A stretch of 35,532 bases of DNA from assembly GCA_031280155.1 (NCBI GenBank), contig JAITHD010000212.1, positions 1-35,532 on the forward strand, in the 5' to 3' direction. The position numbers and the translations under genes are program-made. The notes below the pieces were generated by a model. That model was not told the origin of the DNA and did no database searches. It worked only from the letters and a program-made list of their open reading frames with translations. Origin of the DNA: Treponema sp. Its GTDB lineage: Bacteria > Spirochaetota > Spirochaetia > Treponematales > Breznakiellaceae. Below, one piece after another: positions 23,264 through 32,896 of this stretch; position 1 is the stretch's first letter; every line of letters begins with the position of its first letter.

Positions 23264-25747
23264 TTAATACGTCGCCAAGGTAAAAGAAAACACCAAATCA
23301 AGTACATTCCCCAGATTGCCTCCCTGCCATTCAACCGCGCCGTCTACCACCTTGAACCGTTTCGCAAGGGCTAACCGAATGGGAAATTGGGGTATCATAA
23401 TCCGTAAGCCTCCGCCTAAACTAAACCGCATATTCTCGATTGAAAGAGCCGTAAACAGATCACGAGGCGTATCCTTTACCGCGGCGGCGTCAAAAAAGAA
23501 ATCCCATCCGAGAATACCCGGTACCAAAGGTATTCTAAGTTCCGCCCAGCTTTCCAGCATGGCGAATCCCTTATTGTAATACTCACTGGTCCAGCCTCGT
23601 CCTATAAACATCCCGTCTATCGCAAGCTGATTTACCCTTTCAATCTGGGGCGCATCCTTACCGGGCTGGGGCAATATAAAGGAAAGCCCTCCATGAAGTC
23701 CAAAGATAAATTTCAAATTATAGGTTTCAGTAATCGGCAAAGTCAGAAAGTTATAAAAAAATTCAGCCTTTGTATCGCTTCTCACATAATGTTCCAATTC
23801 CACAGGCAGGATGCCGTAGTATCCAAACCGCTGAATCCCATAATACCCATTAGAAGGATCATAGTAAAGATCCCGTTTATCCAAATATACGCTGGTAGAG
23901 ATTGAATTTGCCGGGGTCCACTTATTGTTCCGATTCCGGATGGCTGGATCAAAAGCCCGATAGAGATTCTCATCATAGGTATTTAAAATCAGCCCTACCC
24001 GGACGCCGCCGCCTACTCCCAAGGCTCCTATGGGAGTGGCGAAACGGTATCCTGTAGAAGCTCCCAAAGAAAGCCTCCATTGTTCATATTTCATTAAAAA
24101 CTCATTCGGCGGAATCTTATTGGCATTAGCATATTCGTCATACGAGTTGAATCCGTCCGGGTACGCATAGGTTTCATCGCCGTTGAAATAAGGAGGACTG
24201 TTATTCATTGCCCCATATCGTTCACTCCGCTGGACCGTAAAATCAAAGCCTGCCGACAGGGGAAGTCCAAAAATCCACCGATGCGTATACTCTACCGTAG
24301 CGCTTTGGGTGTTCAGCGCAAGATTGAGGTCTGCTCCTAGAGTATTTCCATACCCAAGAAAATTACGATCCGTCCATTTAAACATAAGGGATACCGGCAA
24401 CTGCCCCGGTTCAGTAGTTCCTGAAAAGGTAAGTCCTGCCTGAATATCTGTAGTAGGCTGTTCTTCAACGGTAAACGTCAAATCCATGAGACTGTCGGTA
24501 CTGCCCTCCGGGGTATCTATAGAGACTCCGGTAAAATACTGGAGGTTCATCAAGTTCTGCCAGCCTTCCATAACTTTGGCTTTAGAAAAAACATCGCCGC
24601 TCTCCAGGGGAATCTCTCTCAAAATAACATGATTCTTGGTTTTTTTATTGCCTATAACAATAATGTTTTCAATATGCGCCCGGCCTCGTTCAATAATCGG
24701 GATCGTATAGCTGACAATCCCTTTTTCAGAATCTTTATTTTCAGTTCTGCCTATACCATTAAAAATGTAGCCGTTTTCATAATACTGATCCGCTACCCGC
24801 TGCAAATCCATCTCTATTCTGCGGGCGTTGGCGGTTTCTCCAACCTTGGAAGTGATCAATTTAGATAATTCTTCAGAAGAAAAAAGGGTGTTTCCCTCAA
24901 ACGCAACCCCTCCAAAAACATACTGTTTCCCTTCATATATTTTGAAGGTTATCGTCATGTTATTGTTGCCTTTTTCATCTTTTTCGATGTTTCGCACCAC
25001 ATCCGTAAGCTCCGCATCCAGATAACCCCTATCCCGATAGTATTGCAGAAGGGTTTGCTGATCAGCAATAAGTTTGTCTTCTTGAAAAGCCCCGTCGTTT
25101 AAAAAGCCCTTGGGCTTTAACGAAAGCTGGGACCTAAGGGTTCTGGTTGAAAATACCGAATTCCCTTCAAAGTTAAAAGTTTTTATAGCTATTTTTTCCC
25201 CTTCTTGGATGAAAAAAGTAACGTACATCGTGTTGTCCGGGGCGGTCTCGAATTGGGACGTAACTTTAATATCAGGATACCCCTTTTCAAGATATTTATT
25301 GACAAGAGCGGTCTCGTCTACCCGGAGCTTCATATATGTGGCTACATCGTTTACTTTCAGCGAAATCGTTTCCATTAATTCCCGCCGCCGCAAATGGCTG
25401 TTCCCTGAAAAAGTGATCCGCGATACAATAGGACGCTCTTTAACGGTAAATCTGATAATAACCTCAGTGCCTCGGTTTAACGCATCTCCCGGCACCGCGC
25501 TGGGGGTAATTTCATCAAAATACTCAAGCGTATAGAGCCGTCCCTGTAAATCCCAAAATACATCGTCATTAAATAACCGCCCCCGGTAGGTCTCTACCAC
25601 CGCTTCCAATTCAGCGGCGTCTACATGCTTGAGACCTATAAACTGAATGTCTTTGATTGGTTTTCCCTGATACCATTCACCGGATTCCTGAGTGAATCCT
25701 GAAGAAACTACCACCACCAGCAATCCGAGCGCCACACATACCCGCAT
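23264..25747 (-). CDS. bamA: Outer-membrane assembly factor BamA
   Basis: Central component of the machine that inserts beta-barrel proteins into the outer membrane. The 827-residue protein has a signal peptide (VALGLLVVVVSSGFTQ). Five POTRA domains follow (about 31-430), each opening with a strand such as IKDIQFIGLKHV, VSRITFSGNSHL, IKTFNFEGNSVF, FGGVAFEGNTLF or IENIIVIGNKKT. A 16-strand barrel completes it, ending in an aromatic strand (VLDLVFSFTLATY). The lid-loop motif is GRGW where many BamAs have VRGF/Y. Orthologous in position and form to T. pallidum TP0326 (Tp92). AGGAG lies six bases before the ATG; tamB ends 26 bp upstream. Confidence 0.96.
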   Translation of the reverse strand: MRVCVALGLLVVVVSSGFTQESGEWYQGKPIKDIQFIGLKHVDAAELEAVVETYRGRLFNDDVFWDLQGRLYTLEYFDEITPSAVPGDALNRGTEVIIRFTVKERPIVSRITFSGNSHLRRRELMETISLKVNDVATYMKLRVDETALVNKYLEKGYPDIKVTSQFETAPDNTMYVTFFIQEGEKIAIKTFNFEGNSVFSTRTLRSQLSLKPKGFLNDGAFQEDKLIADQQTLLQYYRDRGYLDAELTDVVRNIEKDEKGNNNMTITFKIYEGKQYVFGGVAFEGNTLFSSEELSKLITSKVGETANARRIEMDLQRVADQYYENGYIFNGIGRTENKDSEKGIVSYTIPIIERGRAHIENIIVIGNKKTKNHVILREIPLESGDVFSKAKVMEGWQNLMNLQYFTGVSIDTPEGSTDSLMDLTFTVEEQPTTDIQAGLTFSGTTEPGQLPVSLMFKWTDRNFLGYGNTLGADLNLALNTQSATVEYTHRWIFGLPLSAGFDFTVQRSERYGAMNNSPPYFNGDETYAYPDGFNSYDEYANANKIPPNEFLMKYEQWRLSLGASTGYRFATPIGALGVGGGVRVGLILNTYDENLYRAFDPAIRNRNNKWTPANSISTSVYLDKRDLYYDPSNGYYGIQRFGYYGILPVELEHYVRSDTKAEFFYNFLTLPITETYNLKFIFGLHGGLSFILPQPGKDAPQIERVNQLAIDGMFIGRGWTSEYYNKGFAMLESWAELRIPLVPGILGWDFFFDAAAVKDTPRDLFTALSIENMRFSLGGGLRIMIPQFPIRLALAKRFKVVDGAVEWQGGNLGNVLDLVFSFTLATY

Positions 25748-25773
25748 ATCTACTCCTACTTCCTTTTATATTG

Positions 25774-28700
25774 TTACGGACGAAGAAACATATCAGACCA
25801 ACTTGACCTTCTTCGGATCGCAGAAAATGAAACCTCTTTGACAAATGGATTTTCAAAGAGAAACGCTACACGCACCTGCATATCAAAAAGCGGACTCCGT
25901 AATTCTATACCGATATCTGTTTCTATGACCATACCGCTCTGAAAGTTTAATCTTTGAGCGTCCGCCCTATTTTCAGGATACTGCAAAGACAGCATACCCT
26001 GAAAGAACATAATCGGCGTTATATATTTACCTATAAAAACACTTGTATTATCAAAATAGTTACCTATCCCTTGTGTGTCAATCGTGTCGTCTTGAAAACG
26101 TCTGACGGTTTGGTACACAAAGTTCTGAATAAACTGGGTACGAAAACTCAGCATATCCAAGAAAGGCAAGCCCTTCCGAATAAACCGATTAAGCATTCTG
26201 CTGAAATAAGGAGTTGCGAGATCAATACCGGAACCAATAAGCGCAAACTGATCAGACAAACCGCTCCCTTCCGGCATGGAGCCGGTCATGCCCTGACCTA
26301 AAAGCGCGATAATCTCCATCTGGGAGAGCGGAGGCGTTGACTCAAAACGGGCGGTAAAAGATTGGAGCGGCGCGTTATCAATGATCATAGCGATAGTTAC
26401 GGAACCGTTGCTGATTTGATCTCGAACTTCCGCCCGTACTGACAGCCGGGGGTCAAAGCGGTTCTGGTTTTCATTAAACGAGAGCATTCCCTGACGAATA
26501 TAAAAATTCCGTTCAAAATAAATGATTTCTCCACTCCGTAAATTCACATCTCCAACAATAGAGTACAGATGACTGAGGGTGTCGCTGAAAAGGTGAATAC
26601 TGTTTCCCATTTCTATTGAAGCCTGTATAATAGGCCACTCCCCATTAGGCCACATGAATTCAAGTTTGCGTCCCGCTCTGACGGTCATATCTACAACAAA
26701 CGAAATAGGCAACGTCTGTTCGATCATCTGATTCTGCTTCATTGCCTCTAGTTCCTCAAGGTTCATCGTTATCTCTGTATCGTCAGCAGTCAAATCACCA
26801 GCGACGGTAAAGACTTTATCCGCCATAGACAAGGTTAAAGTTCCCGAAGCCATACCGGAAGCGATAATTCCCTGAATATCAAACCCGACGGGAACAGCCC
26901 TTTCCCGGGAAACCGTGATATCCAAGTTAAATGTGTCGGGAATCCATCGGTCAAATCTGAATTTTCCCTCGACTACACCCTCCCCAAGCCCCACTGACGC
27001 GGGAATAGGTCCGAAAGTCATCTCATTCCCTTCAAATTCTATGGTAACCGGAATGGGTCTCACCTCTCTGGTTAGAAACTGAGGCACCCCCAAACGCACA
27101 CTGTTGCCTTCGGCAATTCCAAAGAATTCCGGATCCCCTAAAGGACCGACGATCTGTATGGAGGCGTTGACAAAACCGCTTGAAATATCAATAACCTCCT
27201 TGACCCCAGAAGGAATAAAACGCCATAGTCCAGAGAGATCAATATACAAATCTTGAGCCTGAGCATCAATAGTGCTGTCTCTCAGGTCAATGTTGCCGAT
27301 TAAGGTTCCCCGGATAGGCGAAGGATATGAGAAACCCGCATAAAAATCGCCGGTATCGGCTATCTGAAAACGGAGCATATCCTCAGGTCCTCCTGAAAGG
27401 GATACAAGCGATTGGGTTCGGGAAAAAATAAAATCAAAAGATTCTTTCATGCGGATAGTATTAAACTGCGCCTCAGTTACGTTGAGAACCCCTTCAAAAG
27501 AATTAATCGCTTCCGCCAGATCAAACCATGACCCTATAGGCTTAAACGTAAGCCCCATAGAAAAAGAAGCGTCTCCGTCTCCGTTGACCGTGTGCATTTG
27601 GAGTCGAGCCGCCGCGTCTCCCCGGCTTTTAAGCCGATCTACCTCTAAATAAGGCACATCTAGTTGGATATCCCCATAGTTCAGGGTTGCGCTGTCCACT
27701 TTTAAGGCTTTGGTATCAAGAGAAATGTTGCCTCTGGCGTAGATCTCGGTGTTTGAAACCCGGGCGGAAAGAGACCTAAGATTCAGACGTCCTGAAAAAG
27801 ACGTTTGGGAATCCCAGACAAGGTCCAATTCCCCTGAAACAGCGGCGTTAAAAGAGTTTTCGATAAATCTCCCAAGCTGCATATCCGCGCCGGATAGTTT
27901 CAGCGCAAGCCCTTTGTTCCTAAACCTGCCGGTAAGATCATACCATTCGGTTTTAGATTCGTTATTCAGTTTAATATTCCCTGTTATAGAAGAAAAATTC
28001 GTATCCCAAGACAATCCTACAATCCCATGCAGGGGACCCCGTCCATCGTCAAACAAAAGGTCCCGCAATGCGGCGCCTTCTTGAGTAGCCCTCCCTGAAA
28101 GCCGCAGGATTGTTCCCTGAGCGTCGGCTGAAAAGGTGGTGAATAAATCCGCCAGTTCAAATTTATCCAATTCAAAGGTCCATGATTCCGGGGATTCATA
28201 CCGCAGAGAACTCTTCAGAGTGAACCGTCCGGTCTGTCCCCGATACGCTATGGGAACGTTTTCGGTCTCAAAATAGCCTGAATATCCTCCCTCGTCCGCG
28301 GCGGTTAGGTACATCCGAATCCCATAGAGCCCCTGAATACTGATGGAATTCCGATCTAAGATAGTTCCCTCCAGCATATACGGCTTATCCAGATAGGTAG
28401 CGTCTATAGAAAAGGAAATAGTCTGCAAATCAGCAAATTCCGCTTTAGCGTTCACCGTAATATCTGATTCATCCCATTTGACCCGCCCTTGAGCAATCTG
28501 AACATACCGGTCCGAACCGGATATGGTCCCGGACACAAGGTTATACTGATTTTGATATCGAACCGCAAAATCCGGGGCGTGATACGAAATATGCTTAAAA
28601 TCAGTAGCCACATAGATATTGGTGCTTACCGTGAGGTACTGAAGCGGATTGAGCCATCTCGGAGCCCCGCCGGACAGAACAGGCAGGCTCTTAAAAGGAC

Positions 28701-30282
28701 GGATTAGGGTCATCAGATCCGGTATTTCCAGATTATCGAGGGCAACGTTCATCTCCGCATACTGAGAATCGCTGTAATCAAAGAAGCCTTCCAATAATAT
28801 GCCTCTGGAGACGGTTTTCTTAGGGGATACAGATTCAGATGCGGATTCTAGGATTTTGGAGTATACAAGCGCCGCGTCAAAGGTTAGTCCGCGCTCCGCG
28901 AGAGATACTGAGCCCCGTAAGCCTGAGAAAGACAGTTCTCCAATAACAGGCTTTCCCTGAAACACAATCGTATTATCCTGAGAAACAATCGAAATTATAG
29001 CGTTAATCCTATCGGACCCTGAAAAACTTATGTCTGAAATCGAAAGGGTCCCCTGAGGCGCAATCGGATCAAACCCCAATTCCCCGCGATACCGGATGCT
29101 CCCCTGATAAAATTGAACCCCCAGATTATCAAAAGCGATTCCCTTTGGATCCCCGATTCCGTCTATGACAAACGAAGCTCCTCCTTGGAGGGGTATAGAC
29201 TTTGGAAGTCCTCCATACAGATACACCGTGTAGGTAAAGTCCTGATTACGCTTTTTCTCAAAGGAAACAGACCCAGAGGTTCTGAAAGACAGCCATTGAT
29301 TTAAGGCATCCCAAGGTCCCGCAAAGGTTACGCTGTCTTTTGGCGAGAATCCTTCGCATTTGAAGATTCCAGTCAGCTCGTCCGCGGTCATGTCATAGTC
29401 TACTGAAAGATCAAACGCCGCATGATCATTTATCTTTTTCAGTCCCAGTTTATTATCCGCCAAGGTAAGATTTATGGTAATAGGCTGAAGCCGGAATAAT
29501 GCATCCTCAAAAGACTGGACTGTCAGATTTGCGGCGCCGTTTTGAAGGTTTGCGCCGCATTCCCCAGAGAGCTGAACCGCCAGATGAGGGTTCAGAGGTT
29601 CGTTTAAAAGGTCTGGAACGGTAAATTCAAGATTTCCTTTGCCCTGAAACCGGATCCGATTCTGCCGCAAAGAAGCGTCAACCATAAATCCTTCCAGTTT
29701 GCATTGGTTTTCCAGTCCATTGATAGCGGCTTCTCCATTTCTTACCCAGAGCAGAACGTTTTCCGGCAGCAATTCGCTTATTATGCGCGTAATCGACAGG
29801 GCATCCTCAGGTAAAATCTTTTGAGGCGCTGTTGAAAACAGTTCAAATAAATCCGCGTCCCGCTCTCTATCAAGCGCGACAACCGGTCTATTTATTCGGA
29901 CAACCTTGAGAGATTCCAAAACCCTGCCTTGGATAAGGGTAAAAAGCCTATAAGAAATCCTGATATTTGCAATAGTCATTACTGGTACGCCGTCGTCTCC
30001 CTGAATTTGGATGTTTCGTATATCCAAGGTCCCAAAGATAGAAGGTCCAATAGAAGCGTATGTTATGGTTCGTTTGAGAAAATTTTCAATTCGGCTGATA
30101 AGACTATCCCGAAGTTCCAGCATACGAGCTTCCATTGACTTTTGTACAGGGCGCAGCACAATAGTAGTTCCTATAACCAGAATAACAAAAATGAAAATTT
30201 GGCTACTAATACGAAAAATATGGTAAAAATCTGTTTTCTTATGTTTACCTGCTTTTTTTTCCGCAATTCCCGTTACCAGCAT
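25774..30282 (-). CDS. tamB: TamB-like translocation and assembly module protein
   Basis: A very long (1502-residue) envelope protein of the TamB/AsmA-like group, thought to form a beta-taco groove spanning the periplasm that helps outer-membrane assembly or lipid transport. One N-terminal membrane helix (about 28-47) is followed by an AsmA-like start (SIGPSIFGTLDIRNIQIQGDDG). Over a thousand residues of repeating beta-strand units come next, then the conserved C-terminal domain (about 1150-1500; FERNFYIRQGMLSFNENQNRFDPRLSVRAE and MEIIALLGQGMTG). Upstream of bamA by 26 bp, as for TP0325-TP0326. AGGA lies 13 bases before the ATG. TamA is not seen, so BamA may be its partner. Confidence 0.92.
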   Translation of the reverse strand: MLVTGIAEKKAGKHKKTDFYHIFRISSQIFIFVILVIGTTIVLRPVQKSMEARMLELRDSLISRIENFLKRTITYASIGPSIFGTLDIRNIQIQGDDGVPVMTIANIRISYRLFTLIQGRVLESLKVVRINRPVVALDRERDADLFELFSTAPQKILPEDALSITRIISELLPENVLLWVRNGEAAINGLENQCKLEGFMVDASLRQNRIRFQGKGNLEFTVPDLLNEPLNPHLAVQLSGECGANLQNGAANLTVQSFEDALFRLQPITINLTLADNKLGLKKINDHAAFDLSVDYDMTADELTGIFKCEGFSPKDSVTFAGPWDALNQWLSFRTSGSVSFEKKRNQDFTYTVYLYGGLPKSIPLQGGASFVIDGIGDPKGIAFDNLGVQFYQGSIRYRGELGFDPIAPQGTLSISDISFSGSDRINAIISIVSQDNTIVFQGKPVIGELSFSGLRGSVSLAERGLTFDAALVYSKILESASESVSPKKTVSRGILLEGFFDYSDSQYAEMNVALDNLEIPDLMTLIRPFKSLPVLSGGAPRWLNPLQYLTVSTNIYVATDFKHISYHAPDFAVRYQNQYNLVSGTISGSDRYVQIAQGRVKWDESDITVNAKAEFADLQTISFSIDATYLDKPYMLEGTILDRNSISIQGLYGIRMYLTAADEGGYSGYFETENVPIAYRGQTGRFTLKSSLRYESPESWTFELDKFELADLFTTFSADAQGTILRLSGRATQEGAALRDLLFDDGRGPLHGIVGLSWDTNFSSITGNIKLNNESKTEWYDLTGRFRNKGLALKLSGADMQLGRFIENSFNAAVSGELDLVWDSQTSFSGRLNLRSLSARVSNTEIYARGNISLDTKALKVDSATLNYGDIQLDVPYLEVDRLKSRGDAAARLQMHTVNGDGDASFSMGLTFKPIGSWFDLAEAINSFEGVLNVTEAQFNTIRMKESFDFIFSRTQSLVSLSGGPEDMLRFQIADTGDFYAGFSYPSPIRGTLIGNIDLRDSTIDAQAQDLYIDLSGLWRFIPSGVKEVIDISSGFVNASIQIVGPLGDPEFFGIAEGNSVRLGVPQFLTREVRPIPVTIEFEGNEMTFGPIPASVGLGEGVVEGKFRFDRWIPDTFNLDITVSRERAVPVGFDIQGIIASGMASGTLTLSMADKVFTVAGDLTADDTEITMNLEELEAMKQNQMIEQTLPISFVVDMTVRAGRKLEFMWPNGEWPIIQASIEMGNSIHLFSDTLSHLYSIVGDVNLRSGEIIYFERNFYIRQGMLSFNENQNRFDPRLSVRAEVRDQISNGSVTIAMIIDNAPLQSFTARFESTPPLSQMEIIALLGQGMTGSMPEGSGLSDQFALIGSGIDLATPYFSRMLNRFIRKGLPFLDMLSFRTQFIQNFVYQTVRRFQDDTIDTQGIGNYFDNTSVFIGKYITPIMFFQGMLSLQYPENRADAQRLNFQSGMVIETDIGIELRSPLFDMQVRVAFLFENPFVKEVSFSAIRRRSSWSDMFLRP

Positions 30283-30453
30283 ATATTCTAAGTATCCTAC
30301 TAAATTATCTTATTTATCACAACCGATAACCCCTAGCGAATACAAAATATTACATAAATAAATACCATCTTTTCACCCCTGCTTACATACTCTGGGCTTA
30401 ACTCAACGTGCTGTACAGACGGTTCTTTCCGGGACCGGGAATCCTGAGCATAA

Positions 30454-31674
30454 TTAGAAAAAATTCCCCCCTGAATCGGTAAAAGGCTTTCCATAAATAT
30501 ACTCATAGAGAAAACGGATATCTTCCGGGACCACATCTAAAAAGTGGCACCCGTAAAAAGTCATATTTTTTTCTTCATACTTCCGCAAAACCTTTGTTTT
30601 TATATTGATAGTACGTTTAGGGGTGACCAATTTTACTATTATTTCAGTATCCAAAAGGAGCATATCTGAAATATAAGATTTGGGATAGGAAAAACGGATT
30701 CCGCCGGCGCTTATATCAACGCCTTGAGCGGAAACAAACTTATCTTTGAGACTGAAAGCGTCAAAATACTGTTTTTCCTGTAGAGACCCAACCAAAGTAT
30801 CCGCATATTGGTATATTGTCTCCACTGTCGTAAAGGCTAAAGGGACGTTGTCTTCTTTTGTTATCCAAAAATGAATATATCCGATAACGTATTCCTTAAA
30901 ACCCAGAGGAACCCAGGTTTCCGCCAGAATACGCTTGCTCTGTTTTGCCTTGATGAACTGTTCTAGGGCTGCGTCAAAATTAGAGGATAGAATTCCTATG
31001 CCCTCCAGATACTGGAGGAACAGTTCTTTGGTTATCACTCTTTTTTGTATGTCCGGATCCGTTTCAGGCAAACCCTCGGTTATCGAAGGCAAAAAAAGAG
31101 CTTTTCCTGTTTTGATCAGTATCTGTTCTTCAAGATTTACCGGTTTCGCTTCTTTAAATAAAATCAATTTATGTTCAGCCTCGGATTCTTTGACCCAGGA
31201 AGAAAATTTTGCGACAATATCATTAAATTGGGTAAGGTCTATATCAGGCAGCAATTCAGGAGGCGCCGGCTTTGTATGTTCTTTTGAGGGGGAGAAGGGC
31301 AAAAAATAGCGCTCCCCGGTAAAGGAAAACCGCAGCCGCATATCCGTAGGAAAATGCACCCGCGGATAGGCTCTGTCAAGGTTCTTATACAGTAAATCAG
31401 GAAAAGTCGTGACAAGACAGTCATTGGTAATGCTGCTGACTTCAACCACAAAGACCACTACGACTCCCTTATAATCAGCGGTAAGATCGATCCTGTTTCC
31501 CGAGGTTAATCCCAGTATGGACTGATTCGACTTAAAAGACATTTCATTTTTATCAAGTTTTTCTATCTGCAGCGTATAAACCGCTCGATTATACCGGCAG
31601 ATAATAGCGACCTGTTCATTATAGAGCGATTTAAGCAGGAATTCTTTTTCTACACCCTGTACCATTGTTGACAT
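30454..31674 (-). CDS. PilZ-domain protein, probable c-di-GMP receptor
   Basis: 406 residues, cytoplasmic, no signal or membrane segment. The C-terminal third holds a PilZ domain: the D-x-S-x-G-G loop reads GVDISAGGIRFSYP (about 318-330), followed by strands (LDTEIIVKLVTPKRTINIKTKVLRK) and GCHFLDVVPEDIRFLYEYIY. The upstream R-x-x-x-R half of the ligand site is not obvious, so binding is unproven. The first 110 residues look like a YcgR-N/PilZN-type beta domain (SLYNEQVAIICRYNRAVYTLQ, TTFPDLLYKNLDRAYPRV), and the middle is helical. AAGGA precedes the ATG with normal spacing and a promoter lies just upstream. tamB follows after 171 bp of non-coding DNA in which I see nothing definite. Confidence 0.82.
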   Translation of the reverse strand: MSTMVQGVEKEFLLKSLYNEQVAIICRYNRAVYTLQIEKLDKNEMSFKSNQSILGLTSGNRIDLTADYKGVVVVFVVEVSSITNDCLVTTFPDLLYKNLDRAYPRVHFPTDMRLRFSFTGERYFLPFSPSKEHTKPAPPELLPDIDLTQFNDIVAKFSSWVKESEAEHKLILFKEAKPVNLEEQILIKTGKALFLPSITEGLPETDPDIQKRVITKELFLQYLEGIGILSSNFDAALEQFIKAKQSKRILAETWVPLGFKEYVIGYIHFWITKEDNVPLAFTTVETIYQYADTLVGSLQEKQYFDAFSLKDKFVSAQGVDISAGGIRFSYPKSYISDMLLLDTEIIVKLVTPKRTINIKTKVLRKYEEKNMTFYGCHFLDVVPEDIRFLYEYIYGKPFTDSGGNFF

Positions 31675-31695
31675 AACAAATCCTTGTTTTTTTAT

Positions 31696-31725
31696 AGTTT
31701 AGTGTAGGATGTATTTTTTTGTCAA
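31696..31725 (-). promoter_or_regulatory. Promoter for the PilZ gene
   Basis: On the minus strand TTGACA (31720-31725), an 18-bp spacer and TAAACT (31696-31701). Start is expected about 15 bases before the ATG, leaving just enough leader for the AAGGA site. Confidence 0.5.
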
Positions 31726-31726
31726 T

Positions 31727-31772
31727 AAAAAACTCCCCAAGCCGTAGCAAACGCATATTCCCTTGCAGGGGA
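31727..31772 (-). terminator. Possible terminator after the lipid kinase gene
   Basis: On the minus strand CCCC-TG-CAAG pairs with CTTG-GGGG (eight pairs with a two-base bulge and a long loop), followed by GTTTTTTATT. The imperfect stem makes this tentative. Confidence 0.3.
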
Positions 31773-31789
31773 TATAAAAAATCCGCAGA

Positions 31790-32881
31790 TTAACACAAAA
31801 CCAGTATCGGAATCGCCGGTTCGGTAAGTTCCAGGACTGCCGGAAAATCCTTTGGACCTAAGTCCAGCGTCTCGCCGTCCATTTGGGCAAGGATTGGATA
31901 TTCAGCCTCCACCTCGATCCGATGAGCGTTAAACATAATTGATTCAGGCGCGGCGCTGTGAGCGCCGGTATTACAAAGCTCTTTTAACGTGAGTTTACGC
32001 AAAAGAGACATCTGTTTGAGGGCGCATACGTTTCGTTCATCCGGCAGAATCCGCTTGTGAGAACCGTAGGTTCTGTGTCCGCTCACACCCATAGCCAAAA
32101 GCAAAAGCGTTTCCCTAAAAGATTTAACCGGATTTCCCGCTTCGTCAAAGGCTTGAACCCTTATGGGACCCACCTGATAGAGCCGATCATAGAACAGGGC
32201 CCCAATATCTACCCATAATTTATAAGAATCCCCCGGAAGATTGCCTTTCATCTTGTTGGTCATGTGGGTAACAAACGCATCAATTCCTACTGAAAGAATG
32301 TTGAACGCATAAAAACGCCCTTTTCCAGCCGCGGTAGTAAGCCGCAACGCTCTGGACAGCACCACCTTTGAAGGGCGGATCAGCAGATCCAGGGCGGCAT
32401 CCAATTCCCAAGCGTCAGCGCCGTCATTGCCGGTTCCCAAGGGAAGCCTGAGAACCCCGCACTGGGAGCGGCTCTCAGGAGTCCCGGCGTACAGGGCGTT
32501 GAGGATCTCCCGGCTTGTGCCGTCGCCGCCGGCGGCGATGATAAGGTAAAACGCCTCCCCCTTCTGAGGGGTCTCAGATAAAGCGTCCAAAAAATCTTTC
32601 ACCTCTTTTCCCGCGTGTCCCCGTCCTTTGGTGAGCACCACTCCTTGTTCGCCGGCGAATCCGCAGGGACCCGCGTCTCCCAGGGGATTAGTTCTTGCTT
32701 TTACCAGAGCCTTGTTCAAAGCGCTGCGATGCCGGTTCCACCGAGAAGGAATCGTAAATCCTCCGGCTTTAGGATTTACGATAATAAACCACCGCAAAGG
32801 ACGGTCTTGAGCCGTCGAGGAATGAACGCTGATTTCCGCGAGAGTTGCGACAAATGTTTTGATACGATCCTCAATACCCAT
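31790..32881 (-). CDS. Diacylglycerol kinase-family lipid kinase
   Basis: ATP-dependent lipid kinase of the DAGK catalytic-domain family (DgkB/YegS/LCB5-like), probably phosphorylating diacylglycerol or a related lipid. 363 residues: NPKAGGF (36-42), the nucleotide loop AAGGDGTSREILNALY (116-131), LPLGTGNDGADAWEL (146-160), then a beta-sandwich C-terminal domain (FNILSVGIDAFVTH and the late QMDGETLDL). The G-G-D-G-T loop is intact. It starts 15 bp after pncB, so it is probably part of the pncA-pncB transcript; a metabolic link to NAD salvage is not evident. Substrate cannot be read from sequence. Confidence 0.85.
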   Translation of the reverse strand: MGIEDRIKTFVATLAEISVHSSTAQDRPLRWFIIVNPKAGGFTIPSRWNRHRSALNKALVKARTNPLGDAGPCGFAGEQGVVLTKGRGHAGKEVKDFLDALSETPQKGEAFYLIIAAGGDGTSREILNALYAGTPESRSQCGVLRLPLGTGNDGADAWELDAALDLLIRPSKVVLSRALRLTTAAGKGRFYAFNILSVGIDAFVTHMTNKMKGNLPGDSYKLWVDIGALFYDRLYQVGPIRVQAFDEAGNPVKSFRETLLLLAMGVSGHRTYGSHKRILPDERNVCALKQMSLLRKLTLKELCNTGAHSAAPESIMFNAHRIEVEAEYPILAQMDGETLDLGPKDFPAVLELTEPAIPILVLC

Positions 32882-32896
32882 AGCCTTAACAACCTT

